Source of the DNA: Streptomyces sp. NRRL F-5727
GTDB lineage: Bacteria > Actinomycetota > Actinomycetes > Streptomycetales > Streptomycetaceae
Assembly: GCF_000719555.1 (NCBI RefSeq)
Contig: NZ_JOGX01000065.1
Location: forward strand, 1-33,679
DNA: 33,679 bases
Direction of reading: 5' to 3'
Shown: positions 7,798 through 15,096 of the stretch, piece by piece
How the letters are laid out: each line of letters opens with the position of its first letter
How positions within the stretch are numbered: position 1 is the stretch's first letter
The notes under the pieces: model-generated
What the model was told of the DNA's origin: nothing
Seen by the model: the letters and a program-made list of their open reading frames with translations, nothing else
Database searches by the model: none
Made by a program: the position numbers and the translations under genes

Positions 7798-8166
7798 GGT
7801 GCCCGCTGACGGGGCGACCTCAGCCGGTCAGCCTTGGTACCCGTCCTCGTTGAGCCGCACCGCTGTCTTCGCGGGATCGAACAGTCGAAAAGCGGTCCAG
7901 CTTGGTGGCAGGGCCTTGCCGTGTGTATGCGCTTCTCCATGACGCGCCAGCCCCGTCCCCAGCCGGTGTCGGGGCCTGCGGCCTGCGGTTTCGGCACCGC
8001 TTCCTGTGCCGGAGGCATCCCCTCCCCGCAGCCCCTCGGAGGTGTCGTCCGAGAGGCTGCGGCTTTCGGCAGGGGTTGGCTGCGCCGGGCTTTGACGCCT
8101 GTGCGTAGGTGGATACGGCGACGCGCCGCGGGGCATCGTCCGGTTGCGGCGCGACGGGAGGCGCTG
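7798..8166. other. Gene-free stretch with strong hairpin and coding-like fragment
   Basis: No supported gene. A long hairpin (8026-8040 with 8048-8062; 14 of 15 bases paired, 7-base loop) lies downstream of the minus-strand gene ending at 8167 and may be its terminator. TGCGGTTTCGGCA (7984-7996) recurs nearby as TGCGG-CTTTCGGCA (8057-8070). On the minus strand near 7828-7910 a fragment PPSWTAFRLFDPAKTAVRLN, followed by EDGYQG and a stop, reads like the end of a protein but has no credible beginning. Confidence 0.35.
8026..8062. terminator. Hairpin downstream of DUF7822-like gene
   Basis: CCGCAGCCCCTCGGA (8026-8040) pairs with TCCGAGAGGCTGCGG (8048-8062) except for one position, across a 7-base loop. 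It is about 100 bp past the stop of the minus-strand gene at 8167. No T-run follows, so assignment as a terminator is tentative; it could be part of a structured RNA. Confidence 0.4.
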
Positions 8167-8700
8167 TCAGCCGGGGAAGGAGAAGTAGAGCGCGTCGCTG
8201 TAGAAGGACGCGAAGTGGGGCTGCCAGTCGGCGCGGAGAGAGGCCAGCCAGTCGTCGTTCTGGCCGGCGATCGCCGCCTCGGCCTTGGCGACGGCGTCGG
8301 GGATGTCCTCGGATGCCAGACGCCACACGCTTGCTGCCGGATCGTCATCCGTCATCGAGACGATCTCCCCGGTCTCGAGGACGAAGTACTTCGCCTGCTG
8401 CTTCTCCAGGTGGGCGGTGGTTCTGGCGACGCAGTCGGCGAACTCGGTGTCGTCCTCCAAACCCTTGCCGACCGCGCGCAGGAGGTCGCGGAGCAAGGCC
8501 GTGCCGGCGGCGTAGTCCGCGGCGATCCCGATCGGAGGGTTCCAGATCATGGACGGGACAATCGTGGTCCCGCGCCCCACCAGGAGCTTGTGCGCGAGAG
8601 GGATGTCCCAGTTGTGCTCCGATATGCATCGGATCTGGCGGGGGAGTTCCGCCTCGTTCGGCATCGAGTCTGCGGAATAGAGGTACGAGCGGTTTGCCAT
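8167..8700 (-). CDS. Conserved protein, MANRSYLY (DUF7822-like) family
   Basis: 177 residues, beginning MANRSYLYSADSMPNEAELP and ending FYSDALYFSFPG. The invariant-looking MANRSYLY opening and the SEHNWDIPLAHKLLV segment fit a family of orphan actinobacterial and other bacterial proteins that I recall as DUF7822; function unknown. The C-terminal part is helical and acidic. The length looks complete. There is no clear ribosome binding site before the ATG at 8700, but a -10-like TAGCGT lies just upstream, so a leaderless mRNA is possible. Its neighbours are other small orphan proteins. Confidence 0.7.
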   Translation of the reverse strand: MANRSYLYSADSMPNEAELPRQIRCISEHNWDIPLAHKLLVGRGTTIVPSMIWNPPIGIAADYAAGTALLRDLLRAVGKGLEDDTEFADCVARTTAHLEKQQAKYFVLETGEIVSMTDDDPAASVWRLASEDIPDAVAKAEAAIAGQNDDWLASLRADWQPHFASFYSDALYFSFPG

Positions 8701-9002
8701 GGAAGTGACGCTAGCACCGGGGTCTGACACTGCCCGGCGCGGCCGATCCTCCCCTACGGGCGATGCCGACGGGTCCCGTACGCAGACCGCGGCGGGGCGG
8801 TTCTGGGGCGACTCCCGCCGGTGCCCTGACGCACGCCCTGCGCACGGCTTCTGAGTACCGCGCCCGCCGCCACAAGCCTGACCGGTGCCGGCGGCGAACC
8901 GATCGTCTTCTCTCCACGGCCCACCGGTCGGCCGAGGTCGAGTTCGGCGGCGAGTCCAGCCGTCATCAGTCCTGCGCCGCCCTTCCCCACCCGACAGCCC
9001 CT
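8701..9002. other. Intergenic region, nothing evident
   Basis: About 300 bp between two minus-strand genes. Apart from the likely promoter of the gene starting at 8700, I see no conserved coding frame, repeat or strong hairpin. Confidence 0.4.
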
Positions 9003-10697
9003 TCACGCGCCGGGCGGTGCGGCGGTGGGGCGGAGGGCGTCGGCGACGTGGGCGACCTGCGCGGGATGGGTCAGTTGGGGGTAGTGGCCGGCCCCGGCGA
9101 TCTCTGTCACCGGGAGGTCGACGGGCTCGGTCAGCGGGTCCGTCGAACCCACGACGATCCGGACCGGGACGGTCACCCGGTCGAGCAGCGCCCGCCACCG
9201 GCGGCGCTCGGCGGCGTCTGCGCGGAGGGACGCGGTCACGCGTCGCGCCACCCCGGGGCGCCTCAGGTCGGCCGCGGCGCTCCGCGCCTCCGGTCCGTCG
9301 GGGACGCCGAGCGTCCGGGCCAGCCGAGGGGCCGGCATGCGGCGTAGCAGCGGAGCGGCCACGACGGAGCGGGCGAGCCGTGGGGCGGGCGCCTGCAGGA
9401 ACGCCGGGGAGACGAGGACGAGGCCGCTGAGGCGGTCCGGATGGTCGACGGCGAAGCGGACGGCGGGCCCGCAGGCCAGGGAGTGCGCGACCAGCACCGG
9501 CCGGGTCCGCACCGGGCCCATCAGGTCGGCCAGCCACACGTCGATCGGTTGCGGCGAGGGGGCCGAGCGGCCCAGGCCGGGCAGGTCCGGGGCGAGTACC
9601 GGGCCGGGGAGGTGGGCCGCGACGGGCCCCCAGAGGTCGCCGTTCATCGGCAGGCCGTGCAGCAGGACGTGGGCGGGGCGTTGCCGGTCGCCGGTCACCC
9701 AGGTCGGAGCGCCGGCGACGGTGTGGAAGCCGTACGGGCTCCGCCAGGGCGACGCGGAACCGAAGCGGGCGGCCACCAGGTCGTCCGCCCAGGTGCGCAG
9801 GGCCTGGTGCACCGGAGGCATCTCCAGACCGGCGCGCGCGGCGAAGGCACGGGCGGATGCCGTCGGGTAGCGGTCGGCGGAGAGGAACGACAGCGTCTCG
9901 GGGTCGGCACCGGTCAGCCGCGCCGGCAGCCGGCGCAGCAGCCCGGCGGGAATGGTCCGGCGCGGTGCCCGTACGCCCATGTGCGCGGCCATCGTGCCGA
10001 TCAGCTCGGGCAGGAGCGGGGTGTCGTCGTCGAGCACCCAGTAGTGCTCGCCCACGGGCGCCGCGGGGATCTCCGCCAGGAACCGCACGAAGTAGTCGAC
10101 GGTCGTGACCGGCAGGAAGGTGTCGGAGCCTCCGGGCAGCGCGGGGAGCCGCCCGTTCCACAGGTCCTCGACGAGGGTGGCCAGGCCGATGTACTGGCCC
10201 GGCCCGATGACGGTGCTCGGGTTGGCGACGGTCAGCGGCACCGACAGCGCCTCGGCGCGGGCGCGTACGGCGAGGTCGCCCTCGAACTTCGACGCCTCGT
10301 AGGCTCCCAGCCCGGCGTAGTCGGGGTGACCGTCGGCCGCGCTCACCCGGTACCCGCTGATGTGCACGAGCCTGCGCAGCCGGGGCAGCGTGGCGGCCCA
10401 TTCGACCACGTTCAGCGCGCCGTCGACGTTCACCGACCGTGCCTCCCGCTCGCTGAGGCCGAAGGCGAAGCGGCCGGCGGCGTTGTACACGTCCCGCACG
10501 TCGGGGAGCTCCGCGAGCGGTCGGGTGATGTCGGCGGTGACGATCTCGAGCCCGCGGAGGTCGACGCCCTGGGACGTCAGCCACGGGGTGAGGGTGTCGT
10601 CGCGTACGGCCGCCGCCACCCGCCGGCCCCGGGCGAGCAGCTCGGCGACGAGGGAACGGCCGATGAAACCGGTCGCGCCGAAGACGATCGCGTCCAT
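9003..10697 (-). CDS. Fusion protein: extended SDR epimerase/reductase + alpha/beta hydrolase
   Basis: 564 residues with two complete enzymes. Residues 1-315 are an atypical/extended short-chain dehydrogenase: nucleotide-binding GATGFIG (7-13), Ser114 (VHISG), and the Tyr133-x3-Lys137 pair (YEASK). Residues about 320-560 are an alpha/beta hydrolase: HGLP (347-350), nucleophile Ser406 (AHSLA), Asp520 (GSTDP), His538 (GAGHYPQL). All catalytic residues are present, so both halves may be active. The start has GAGGAG (10704-10709) seven bases upstream. A palindromic operator at 10713-10724 sits just upstream and matches the site before the adjacent tetR gene, making the TetR the likely repressor. 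A terminator separates the two genes. The combined reaction is unknown; oxidation or reduction followed by ester or lactone cleavage is plausible. Confidence 0.9.
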   Translation of the reverse strand: MDAIVFGATGFIGRSLVAELLARGRRVAAAVRDDTLTPWLTSQGVDLRGLEIVTADITRPLAELPDVRDVYNAAGRFAFGLSEREARSVNVDGALNVVEWAATLPRLRRLVHISGYRVSAADGHPDYAGLGAYEASKFEGDLAVRARAEALSVPLTVANPSTVIGPGQYIGLATLVEDLWNGRLPALPGGSDTFLPVTTVDYFVRFLAEIPAAPVGEHYWVLDDDTPLLPELIGTMAAHMGVRAPRRTIPAGLLRRLPARLTGADPETLSFLSADRYPTASARAFAARAGLEMPPVHQALRTWADDLVAARFGSASPWRSPYGFHTVAGAPTWVTGDRQRPAHVLLHGLPMNGDLWGPVAAHLPGPVLAPDLPGLGRSAPSPQPIDVWLADLMGPVRTRPVLVAHSLACGPAVRFAVDHPDRLSGLVLVSPAFLQAPAPRLARSVVAAPLLRRMPAPRLARTLGVPDGPEARSAAADLRRPGVARRVTASLRADAAERRRWRALLDRVTVPVRIVVGSTDPLTEPVDLPVTEIAGAGHYPQLTHPAQVAHVADALRPTAAPPGA

Positions 10698-10712
10698 GGA
10701 ACTCTCCTCGAA

Positions 10713-10724
10713 TAGATCGGTCTA
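10713..10724. promoter_or_regulatory. TetR operator upstream of SDR-hydrolase fusion gene
   Basis: TAGATCGGTCTA is a 12-bp imperfect palindrome followed by CATATT. Its reverse complement, TAGACCGATCTA, is exactly the site at 11353-11364 upstream of tetR. The sites lie 16 and 11 bases upstream of their respective start codons, which fits repression of both promoters by the same TetR protein. Confidence 0.75.
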
Positions 10725-10749
10725 CATATTTTCGGGACAGAAAAAGAGA

Positions 10750-10767
10750 CCCGCCGGTGACGGCGGG
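10750..10767 (-). terminator. Intrinsic terminator of tetR
   Basis: A 7-bp perfect stem (CCCGCCG / CGGCGGG) with a GTGA loop is followed on the minus strand by TCTCTTTTTCTG. It lies between the tetR stop (10785) and the promoter of the downstream SDR-hydrolase gene, so the two genes are separate transcription units. Confidence 0.75.
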
Positions 10768-10784
10768 CCGTGTGTCGACCGGCG

Positions 10785-11342
10785 TCAGCCGACCAGGGCG
10801 CCGATCCGGCGGGCGACCCGCTCCAGGGGCTCCCTGCTGCGGTGTGTCCGGGCCAGCAGGAGCGCCCCCTCGACGAGGGCCAGGATGGTGACCGCGAGGT
10901 CGTCGGCGTCCGGGTGGCCTGCCAGACGTGCGCGCAGAGCCGCCTCCCATGACGAGTAGACCTCCGAACACGCCTCCTGCAGCGGGTCGTTGGTGCTGGC
11001 CGTCTCCAGTGCGACAGTGGCCACCGGGCACCCCTTGTGCCACCCCGACGCTTCCAGCCGCTCTCCCAGGCTGCGCAGGACCGCTTCGACGAACTCCGCC
11101 ACCGACGTACTGGAGTCGGCCAGCCCCTCCAGCTCGCCGCCGATCGCCCGCCCGGCCCGCCGGACGGACTCGCCGACGAGCTGGTCCTTGCCGCCGGGGA
11201 AGTGGAAGTACAACGAGCCGCGCGGCGCGCCGCTGACCGCGATGACCTGGTTGAGTCCGGCGCCGAGGTAACCCCCGGCTTCCATCAACTCCTGTGTCGC
11301 GTCCAGCAGTCGGTCGCGCGTCTCGGCGCCCTTCAGTCCCAT
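10785..11342 (-). CDS. TetR-family repressor (LmrA/YxaF-like branch)
   Basis: 185 residues. The TetR DNA-binding domain is about 7-55: TRDRLLDATQELMEAGGYLG, then GAPRGSLYFHFPGGKDQL. The ligand domain carries HKGCPVATVALETAS, the signature segment also seen in the other TetR of this window. LmrA/YxaF-type repressors bind TAGACC-type palindromes, and the upstream site TAGACCGATCTA (11353-11364) fits that. No ribosome binding site precedes the ATG, and a TACAGT -10 box (minus strand, 11354-11349) lies six bases upstream, so the mRNA is probably leaderless with its operator over the -10. Likely regulates itself and the SDR-hydrolase fusion. Confidence 0.9.
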   Translation of the reverse strand: MGLKGAETRDRLLDATQELMEAGGYLGAGLNQVIAVSGAPRGSLYFHFPGGKDQLVGESVRRAGRAIGGELEGLADSSTSVAEFVEAVLRSLGERLEASGWHKGCPVATVALETASTNDPLQEACSEVYSSWEAALRARLAGHPDADDLAVTILALVEGALLLARTHRSREPLERVARRIGALVG

Positions 11343-11348
11343 GAGTGC

Positions 11349-11365
11349 ACTGTAGACCGATCTAC
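11349..11365. promoter_or_regulatory. tetR promoter -10 and overlapping operator
   Basis: The operator TAGACCGATCTA (11353-11364, extended by matching G and C on its ends) overlaps the minus-strand -10 box TACAGT (11354-11349). Binding here would block tetR transcription directly. Confidence 0.7.
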
Positions 11366-11391
11366 ATATTCTCTCAACGGGTGGCGGGGCG

Positions 11392-11766
11392 TCAGTCGAC
11401 CGAGAGCAGGTCGACCACGAAGACCAGGGTCTCGCCCGGCTTGATGGCCGGCGACGGCGAGCGGTCGCCGTACGCCAGGTGGGGCGGGATGACCAGCTTC
11501 CGCCGGCCGCCGACCTTCATGCCCCGCACGCCCATGTCCCAGCCCTTGATGACCTGTCCGGCGCCCAGTGTGAACGTGAATGCCTCGCCGCGGTTCCACG
11601 AGGCGTCGAACTCCTCCCCGGTGGAGTGGGCCACGCCGAGGTAGTGGACCGACACGTCGGATCCCTTGGTGGCCTCGGCCCCGTCCCCGACCACCACGTC
11701 CTCGAGGTGGAGGTAGGGAGACGGCCGCCCCTTTGGGGTGTCGATCTCCGGTCGCTCCAGGGTCAT
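11392..11766 (-). CDS. FKBP-type peptidyl-prolyl cis-trans isomerase
   Basis: 124 residues, the usual length for Streptomyces FKBPs, starting MTLERPEIDTPKG. Active-site features of the FKBP fold are visible: VSVHYLGVAHSTGEEFDASW, then GAGQVIKGWDMGVRGMKVGG, RRKLVIPPHLAYGD and LVFVVDLLSV. GAGGAG lies eight bases upstream of the ATG at 11766. A longer in-frame version from 11814 exists but lacks this support. The protein catalyses proline isomerisation in folding, is cytosolic (no signal peptide), and would bind FK506/rapamycin-type macrolides. It is in the same direction as the tetR gene but has its own promoter region upstream. Confidence 0.93.
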   Translation of the reverse strand: MTLERPEIDTPKGRPSPYLHLEDVVVGDGAEATKGSDVSVHYLGVAHSTGEEFDASWNRGEAFTFTLGAGQVIKGWDMGVRGMKVGGRRKLVIPPHLAYGDRSPSPAIKPGETLVFVVDLLSVD

Positions 11767-11818
11767 CACGCGCTCCTCGCTCTCGTCGCCGACCGACCCG
11801 CTGTCGACCGGCATGCCT

Positions 11819-11830
11819 GAGTGATCACTC
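11819..11830. promoter_or_regulatory. 12-bp perfect palindrome upstream of FKBP gene
   Basis: GAGTGATCACTC is a perfect palindrome 53 bp upstream of the FKBP start. Its position fits an operator, but no cognate regulator is identifiable nearby. Confidence 0.3.
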
Positions 11831-12275
11831 TCGCACGCCGCCCGCCGGGAAGGTGACGGAACCCGGCCCGGGGATCTCCGGCGCGCGCCCGCGGCCGGGC
11901 GCGAGGGTCCGCGTAGGCAGGGCGTCGCGTCCGCCCCGTCCCGTCGGCCGGGGAGAACGGTGGCGGGAGCGGTGGCCCAGCGCGGGATGCGTCTCTCGCC
12001 TGACGGCCGTCTCGATCGAACGGTGATGGCAATCGGTCATCTTCGATGCACGGAAGGTGAACACCGGGAGCCATCAGCGGGGGCGCCGGCCTGAATCTCC
12101 AGGTGTGATCCCAAGTGGGCGGGCCTGCGTCAGTGCGCCCGAGAGGCGCCCCGGGTGCGACGAGCAGCCAGAACGACCGGTCGGTCGCCGGACATTGACG
12201 GCTTGTCCGTAAGTAGGCCCTCGACGTGCGGGCGGCCTTCGTTCGCGACAGTATCCGCGGTGCTGGACCGTAGAG
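11831..12275. other. Intergenic region upstream of SSI gene
   Basis: About 450 bp without a supported gene, between the FKBP gene and the protease-inhibitor gene. TTGACG (about 12195-12200) may be a -35 element, without a good -10 at normal spacing. Secreted-inhibitor genes in Streptomyces often have long upstream regulatory regions, so regulatory content is likely but not resolved. Confidence 0.35.
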
Positions 12276-12294
12276 CCGCAGAAATCTTCTGCGG
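12276..12294. promoter_or_regulatory. Inverted repeat before SSI gene
   Basis: CCGCAGAA (12276-12283) and TTCTGCGG (12287-12294) form a perfect 8-bp inverted repeat around ATC, 30 bp upstream of the inhibitor start codon. It could be an operator or a 5' untranslated-region hairpin. Confidence 0.4.
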
Positions 12295-12324
12295 ATTCCC
12301 TTCTCTTCGAAAGTGAGCTCTGCC

Positions 12325-12744
12325 ATGCGCCACCGCATCGCCGCCGTCTCCGTCTCCGCCCTCCTCGTCCTCGCCGGCTCCGTCGGCGTCGCGGAGGCCG
12401 AGCCGGAGAGCCTGTACGCCCCGTCGGCCCTCGTGCTGGCCATCGCCCAGGGCGACGAGCAGGCCGCAGTGCTCCGGGCGTCGACCCTCAGCTGCGCACC
12501 GACGGCCCAGGGCACCCACCCCGACCCCGAGGCCGCCTGCGCGGCGCTCGCGGCCACCTCCGGCTCCCTCGACCGCCTGCTGACGGCCCCGGCGCCCGAC
12601 CGCCTCTGCCCTCTCCACTACGACCCGGTCACCGTCACCGCCGACGGCGTGTGGGAGGGCGAGCGCATCGCCTGGAAGCACACGTTCTCCAACACCTGCG
12701 AGCTGTCCGTCACCCTGAACGGCAACACCGTCTTCGCTTTCTGA
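12325..12744 (+). CDS. Secreted subtilisin inhibitor (SSI) family protease inhibitor
   Basis: 139 residues. A signal peptide (1-25, cleavage after VAEA) is followed by the SSI signature SLYAPSALVLAIAQGD and ends SNTCELSVTLNGNTVFAF. The four cysteines (57, 72, 95, 125) match the two SSI disulfides. The reactive site follows Cys95 as CPLHYDPV, predicting P1 Leu97 and P1' His98. In the classic SSI this segment is CPMVYDPV with P1 Met, so specificity should still favour subtilisin/chymotrypsin-like enzymes. SSI proteins are secreted dimers that restrain the producer's own extracellular proteases. The ATG at 12325 is preferred over an in-frame GTG at 12313 because it begins a canonical signal peptide. 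Confidence 0.95.
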   Translation: MRHRIAAVSVSALLVLAGSVGVAEAEPESLYAPSALVLAIAQGDEQAAVLRASTLSCAPTAQGTHPDPEAACAALAATSGSLDRLLTAPAPDRLCPLHYDPVTVTADGVWEGERIAWKHTFSNTCELSVTLNGNTVFAF

Positions 12745-12865
12745 GACCGTGTCGGCGGCGTCGACGCTGCGCGGGTCGTGAGGGCACCGGCGGTCTCCTC
12801 GCCCCCTCTCGTCCCCGCGGGCGCGTCCGACCGCGAGGCTGCGGGCGGGGCCGGTGCCCCACGGC

Positions 12866-13861
12866 TCACGGGCCGACGAGGGCGTCGATGCGAGCCAGCT
12901 CCTCGGCGTCGAAGTCGAGGTTCCCGATGGCGGCCACGCTGTCGTCGAGCTGGGCGGTGCTGCTCGCGCCGATCAGGGCCGAGGTCACGCGCCCACCGCG
13001 CAGCACCCAGGCCAGGGCGAGTTGCGCCAGGGTCTGACCACGGTCCTCCGCGAGGGCGTTCAGGGCGCGCAGGCGGTGCACCAGGTCCCCGGTGACGGCC
13101 TCCCGCTGCAGGAAGGGGCTGTCGCTCGCCGCCCGCGAGTCGTCGGGGACGCCGTTCAGGTAGCGGCCGGTGAGCAGGCCCTGCTCCAGCGGGGAGTAGG
13201 CGATGGAGCCGACCCGGAGGTCGTCGAGCGCGTCCAGCAGGCCCTCGGTCTCCGGACGCCGGTCGAGCAGGGAGTAGCGCGGCTGGTGGATGAGCAGCGG
13301 GGTGCCGAGCTCGCCGAGGATGCGGGCGGCCTCGCGGGTCTGCTCGGCCGAGTAGTTGGAGACGCCGACGTAGAGCGCCTTCCCCTGCTGCACCGCGGAG
13401 TGCAGGGCGCCCATCGTCTCCTCCAGGGGAGTCTCCGGGTCGAAGCGGTGCGAGTAGAAGACGTCGACGTACTCCAGGCCCAGGCGGTTCAGGCTCTGGT
13501 CCAGCGACGACAGCAGGTACTTGCGCGACCCCCACTCGCCGTACGGGCCCGGCCACATCAGGTATCCGGCCTTGGTGGAGACGATCATCTCGTCGCGGTG
13601 CCGCGCGAAGTCCGACCTGAGGACGTCGCCGAAGGCGGACTCCGCGGCGCCGGGCGGCGGGCCGTAGTTGTTCGCCAGGTCGAAGTGGGTGATGCCCAGG
13701 TCGAAGGCGCGGCGCAGGATGGCGCGCTGGCTGTCGGCCGTACGGTCGGGGCCGAAGTTGTGCCACAGGCCCAGTGACAGCGCGGGCAGCTTCAGGCCGC
13801 TGTTGCCGGTACGGCGGTAGGGCATGCGGGCGTATCGGTCGGGGTGTGCGGTGTACAACAC
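12866..13861 (-). CDS. Aldo/keto reductase (YghZ / L-glyceraldehyde-3-phosphate reductase type)
   Basis: 331 residues of AKR TIM-barrel. The opening YTAHPDRYARMPYRRTG and GLWHNFG are typical of the YghZ-like AKR14 branch. The catalytic tetrad is visible as Asp61, Tyr66 (DLANNYG), Lys97 (STKAGY) and His138 (YSHRFDP). The C-terminal NADPH-binding segment includes GASSTAQLDDSVAAI. The start is GTG at 13861 or TTG at 13858; GGAG sits just upstream, with spacing slightly better for TTG. It is cytosolic and reduces aldehydes or ketones with NADPH. It diverges from a LysR regulator, which probably controls it. Confidence 0.92.
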   Translation of the reverse strand: MLYTAHPDRYARMPYRRTGNSGLKLPALSLGLWHNFGPDRTADSQRAILRRAFDLGITHFDLANNYGPPPGAAESAFGDVLRSDFARHRDEMIVSTKAGYLMWPGPYGEWGSRKYLLSSLDQSLNRLGLEYVDVFYSHRFDPETPLEETMGALHSAVQQGKALYVGVSNYSAEQTREAARILGELGTPLLIHQPRYSLLDRRPETEGLLDALDDLRVGSIAYSPLEQGLLTGRYLNGVPDDSRAASDSPFLQREAVTGDLVHRLRALNALAEDRGQTLAQLALAWVLRGGRVTSALIGASSTAQLDDSVAAIGNLDFDAEELARIDALVGP

Positions 13862-13989
13862 GGCTCCATGAGGTCGAGGGGTGCCGGCCGCCCGTGCGGC
13901 CGGGGCCTGCCTGGATCAATCTGCACCCACCCAGGACCATCGGTCCAACAGGAGAATCCGATGGAATTCAGCGGATACGCTTCTCAATC

Positions 13990-14868
13990 ATGGAACTGCG
14001 CCACCTCCAGCACTTCGTCGCCGTCGCCGAGGAACGGCACTTCACCCGGGCCGCCGAACGCCTCATGGTGTCCCAGTCGGGCCTGTCCGCGTCCGTCCGG
14101 GCGCTGGAACGGGAGCTGCGGGCACCCCTGTTCGTACGGACCACCCGCCAGGTGACCCTGACGGAGGCCGGACGGGCGCTGCTCGGCGAGGCCGAGCGGA
14201 TCCTGGCCCAGGTGCGGACCGCGCGGGAAGCGGTGGCCGCAGTGCAGGGCGTCCTGCGCGGAACGCTGACGCTGGGCACCGAGCAGTGCATCGCCGGCGT
14301 GTACGCGGCGGGGCTGCTGGCCGCGTTCCGCCGCCGCCACCCGGACGTGGAGATCAGGCTGCGCCAGTCCGGCTCCCTCGACCTGGCCGAAGAGGTCTCC
14401 GGCGGGCGTCTCGACCTGGCCTTCGCCTACCGCACGTGCGCCGACTCCGACCAGTTGCGCTCGGTCCCGCTCGCCACCGAGCCGATGACCCTGCTGTGCC
14501 ACCCCGAGCACCCGCTCGCGACGGCCGGGGCGGCCCTCGCCCCCGCCGACCTCGCCGCGGAGGTCTTCGTCGACTTCCACCCCGACTGGGGTCCGCGCCG
14601 GGCCACCGACGCGGCCTTCGCCGCCGCGGGCGTACGGCGCAAGGTGGCACTGGAGGTCAACGACGTCCACAGCCTCCTCGACCTGGTGGACGAGAACCTG
14701 GGTGTCGCGGCCGTACCCCGGCACTTCCGCCGGAAACGCGAGACCCTCCGAGCCCTCCCCATGAACGGCGTCGCCGACACCGTCTACGAAACCGTGGCGC
14801 TGCTCCCGCCTCCAGAGGCCACCAGCCCCGCGGCCCGCGCCTTGATGGCGCTCCTCCGACCGTCCTGA
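13990..14868 (+). CDS. LysR-family transcriptional regulator
   Basis: 292 residues. The N-terminal winged helix-turn-helix is MELRHLQHFVAVAEERHFTR, then AAERLMVSQSGLSASVRALE. The C-terminal periplasmic-binding-protein-like effector domain runs from about 90 to the end (RGTLTLGTEQCIAGVYAAGL onward). The ATG at 13990 gives the standard LysR N-terminus; the open frame upstream is unsupported. It diverges from the aldo/keto reductase across about 130 bp, the usual arrangement in which a LysR protein activates the divergent gene. Effector unknown. Confidence 0.92.
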   Translation: MELRHLQHFVAVAEERHFTRAAERLMVSQSGLSASVRALERELRAPLFVRTTRQVTLTEAGRALLGEAERILAQVRTAREAVAAVQGVLRGTLTLGTEQCIAGVYAAGLLAAFRRRHPDVEIRLRQSGSLDLAEEVSGGRLDLAFAYRTCADSDQLRSVPLATEPMTLLCHPEHPLATAGAALAPADLAAEVFVDFHPDWGPRRATDAAFAAAGVRRKVALEVNDVHSLLDLVDENLGVAAVPRHFRRKRETLRALPMNGVADTVYETVALLPPPEATSPAARALMALLRPS

Positions 14869-14880
14869 CGCCGCGGCGCG

Positions 14881-15030
14881 CAACTCGCCGTCGTCACCCA
14901 CGGCGATCACGACGCCCAGCACGTCAGACGTCCCGCCGCCGTCCCGCCCGACCCGCTGGCGACGGTCGTCGTCTCCTCCGGCCACGGCGTCCGCAAGCCG
15001 GACCCCACCCTCTTCGAGGAACGCTCCGAA
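14881..15030 (+). pseudogene. HAD-hydrolase fragment
   Basis: Translation of this strand gives QLAVVTHGDHDAQHVRR, then LATVVVSSGHGVRKPDPTLF and EE. These correspond to HAD motif II (VVTHG, usually VVTNG) and motif III (the Lys in GVRKPDP). The nucleophile motif (DxD), the cap and motif IV are missing, and no start codon is present, so this is the middle of a decayed gene. It fills the gap between the LysR gene and the convergent DHFR-like gene. Confidence 0.5.
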
Positions 15031-15096
15031 GCCCGGCCCGCGGGGCGAGAGCGGCACGCTCCGTCGTACGCGGCCGAGTACACGTGCCAGGGGGTG

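Noticed and set aside
9441..10715. Long plus-strand open frame antisense to the SDR-hydrolase fusion
   Set aside because: Gly/Arg/Val-rich composition typical of antisense shadow in GC-rich DNA, no family motifs, and the minus strand has two complete enzyme domains.
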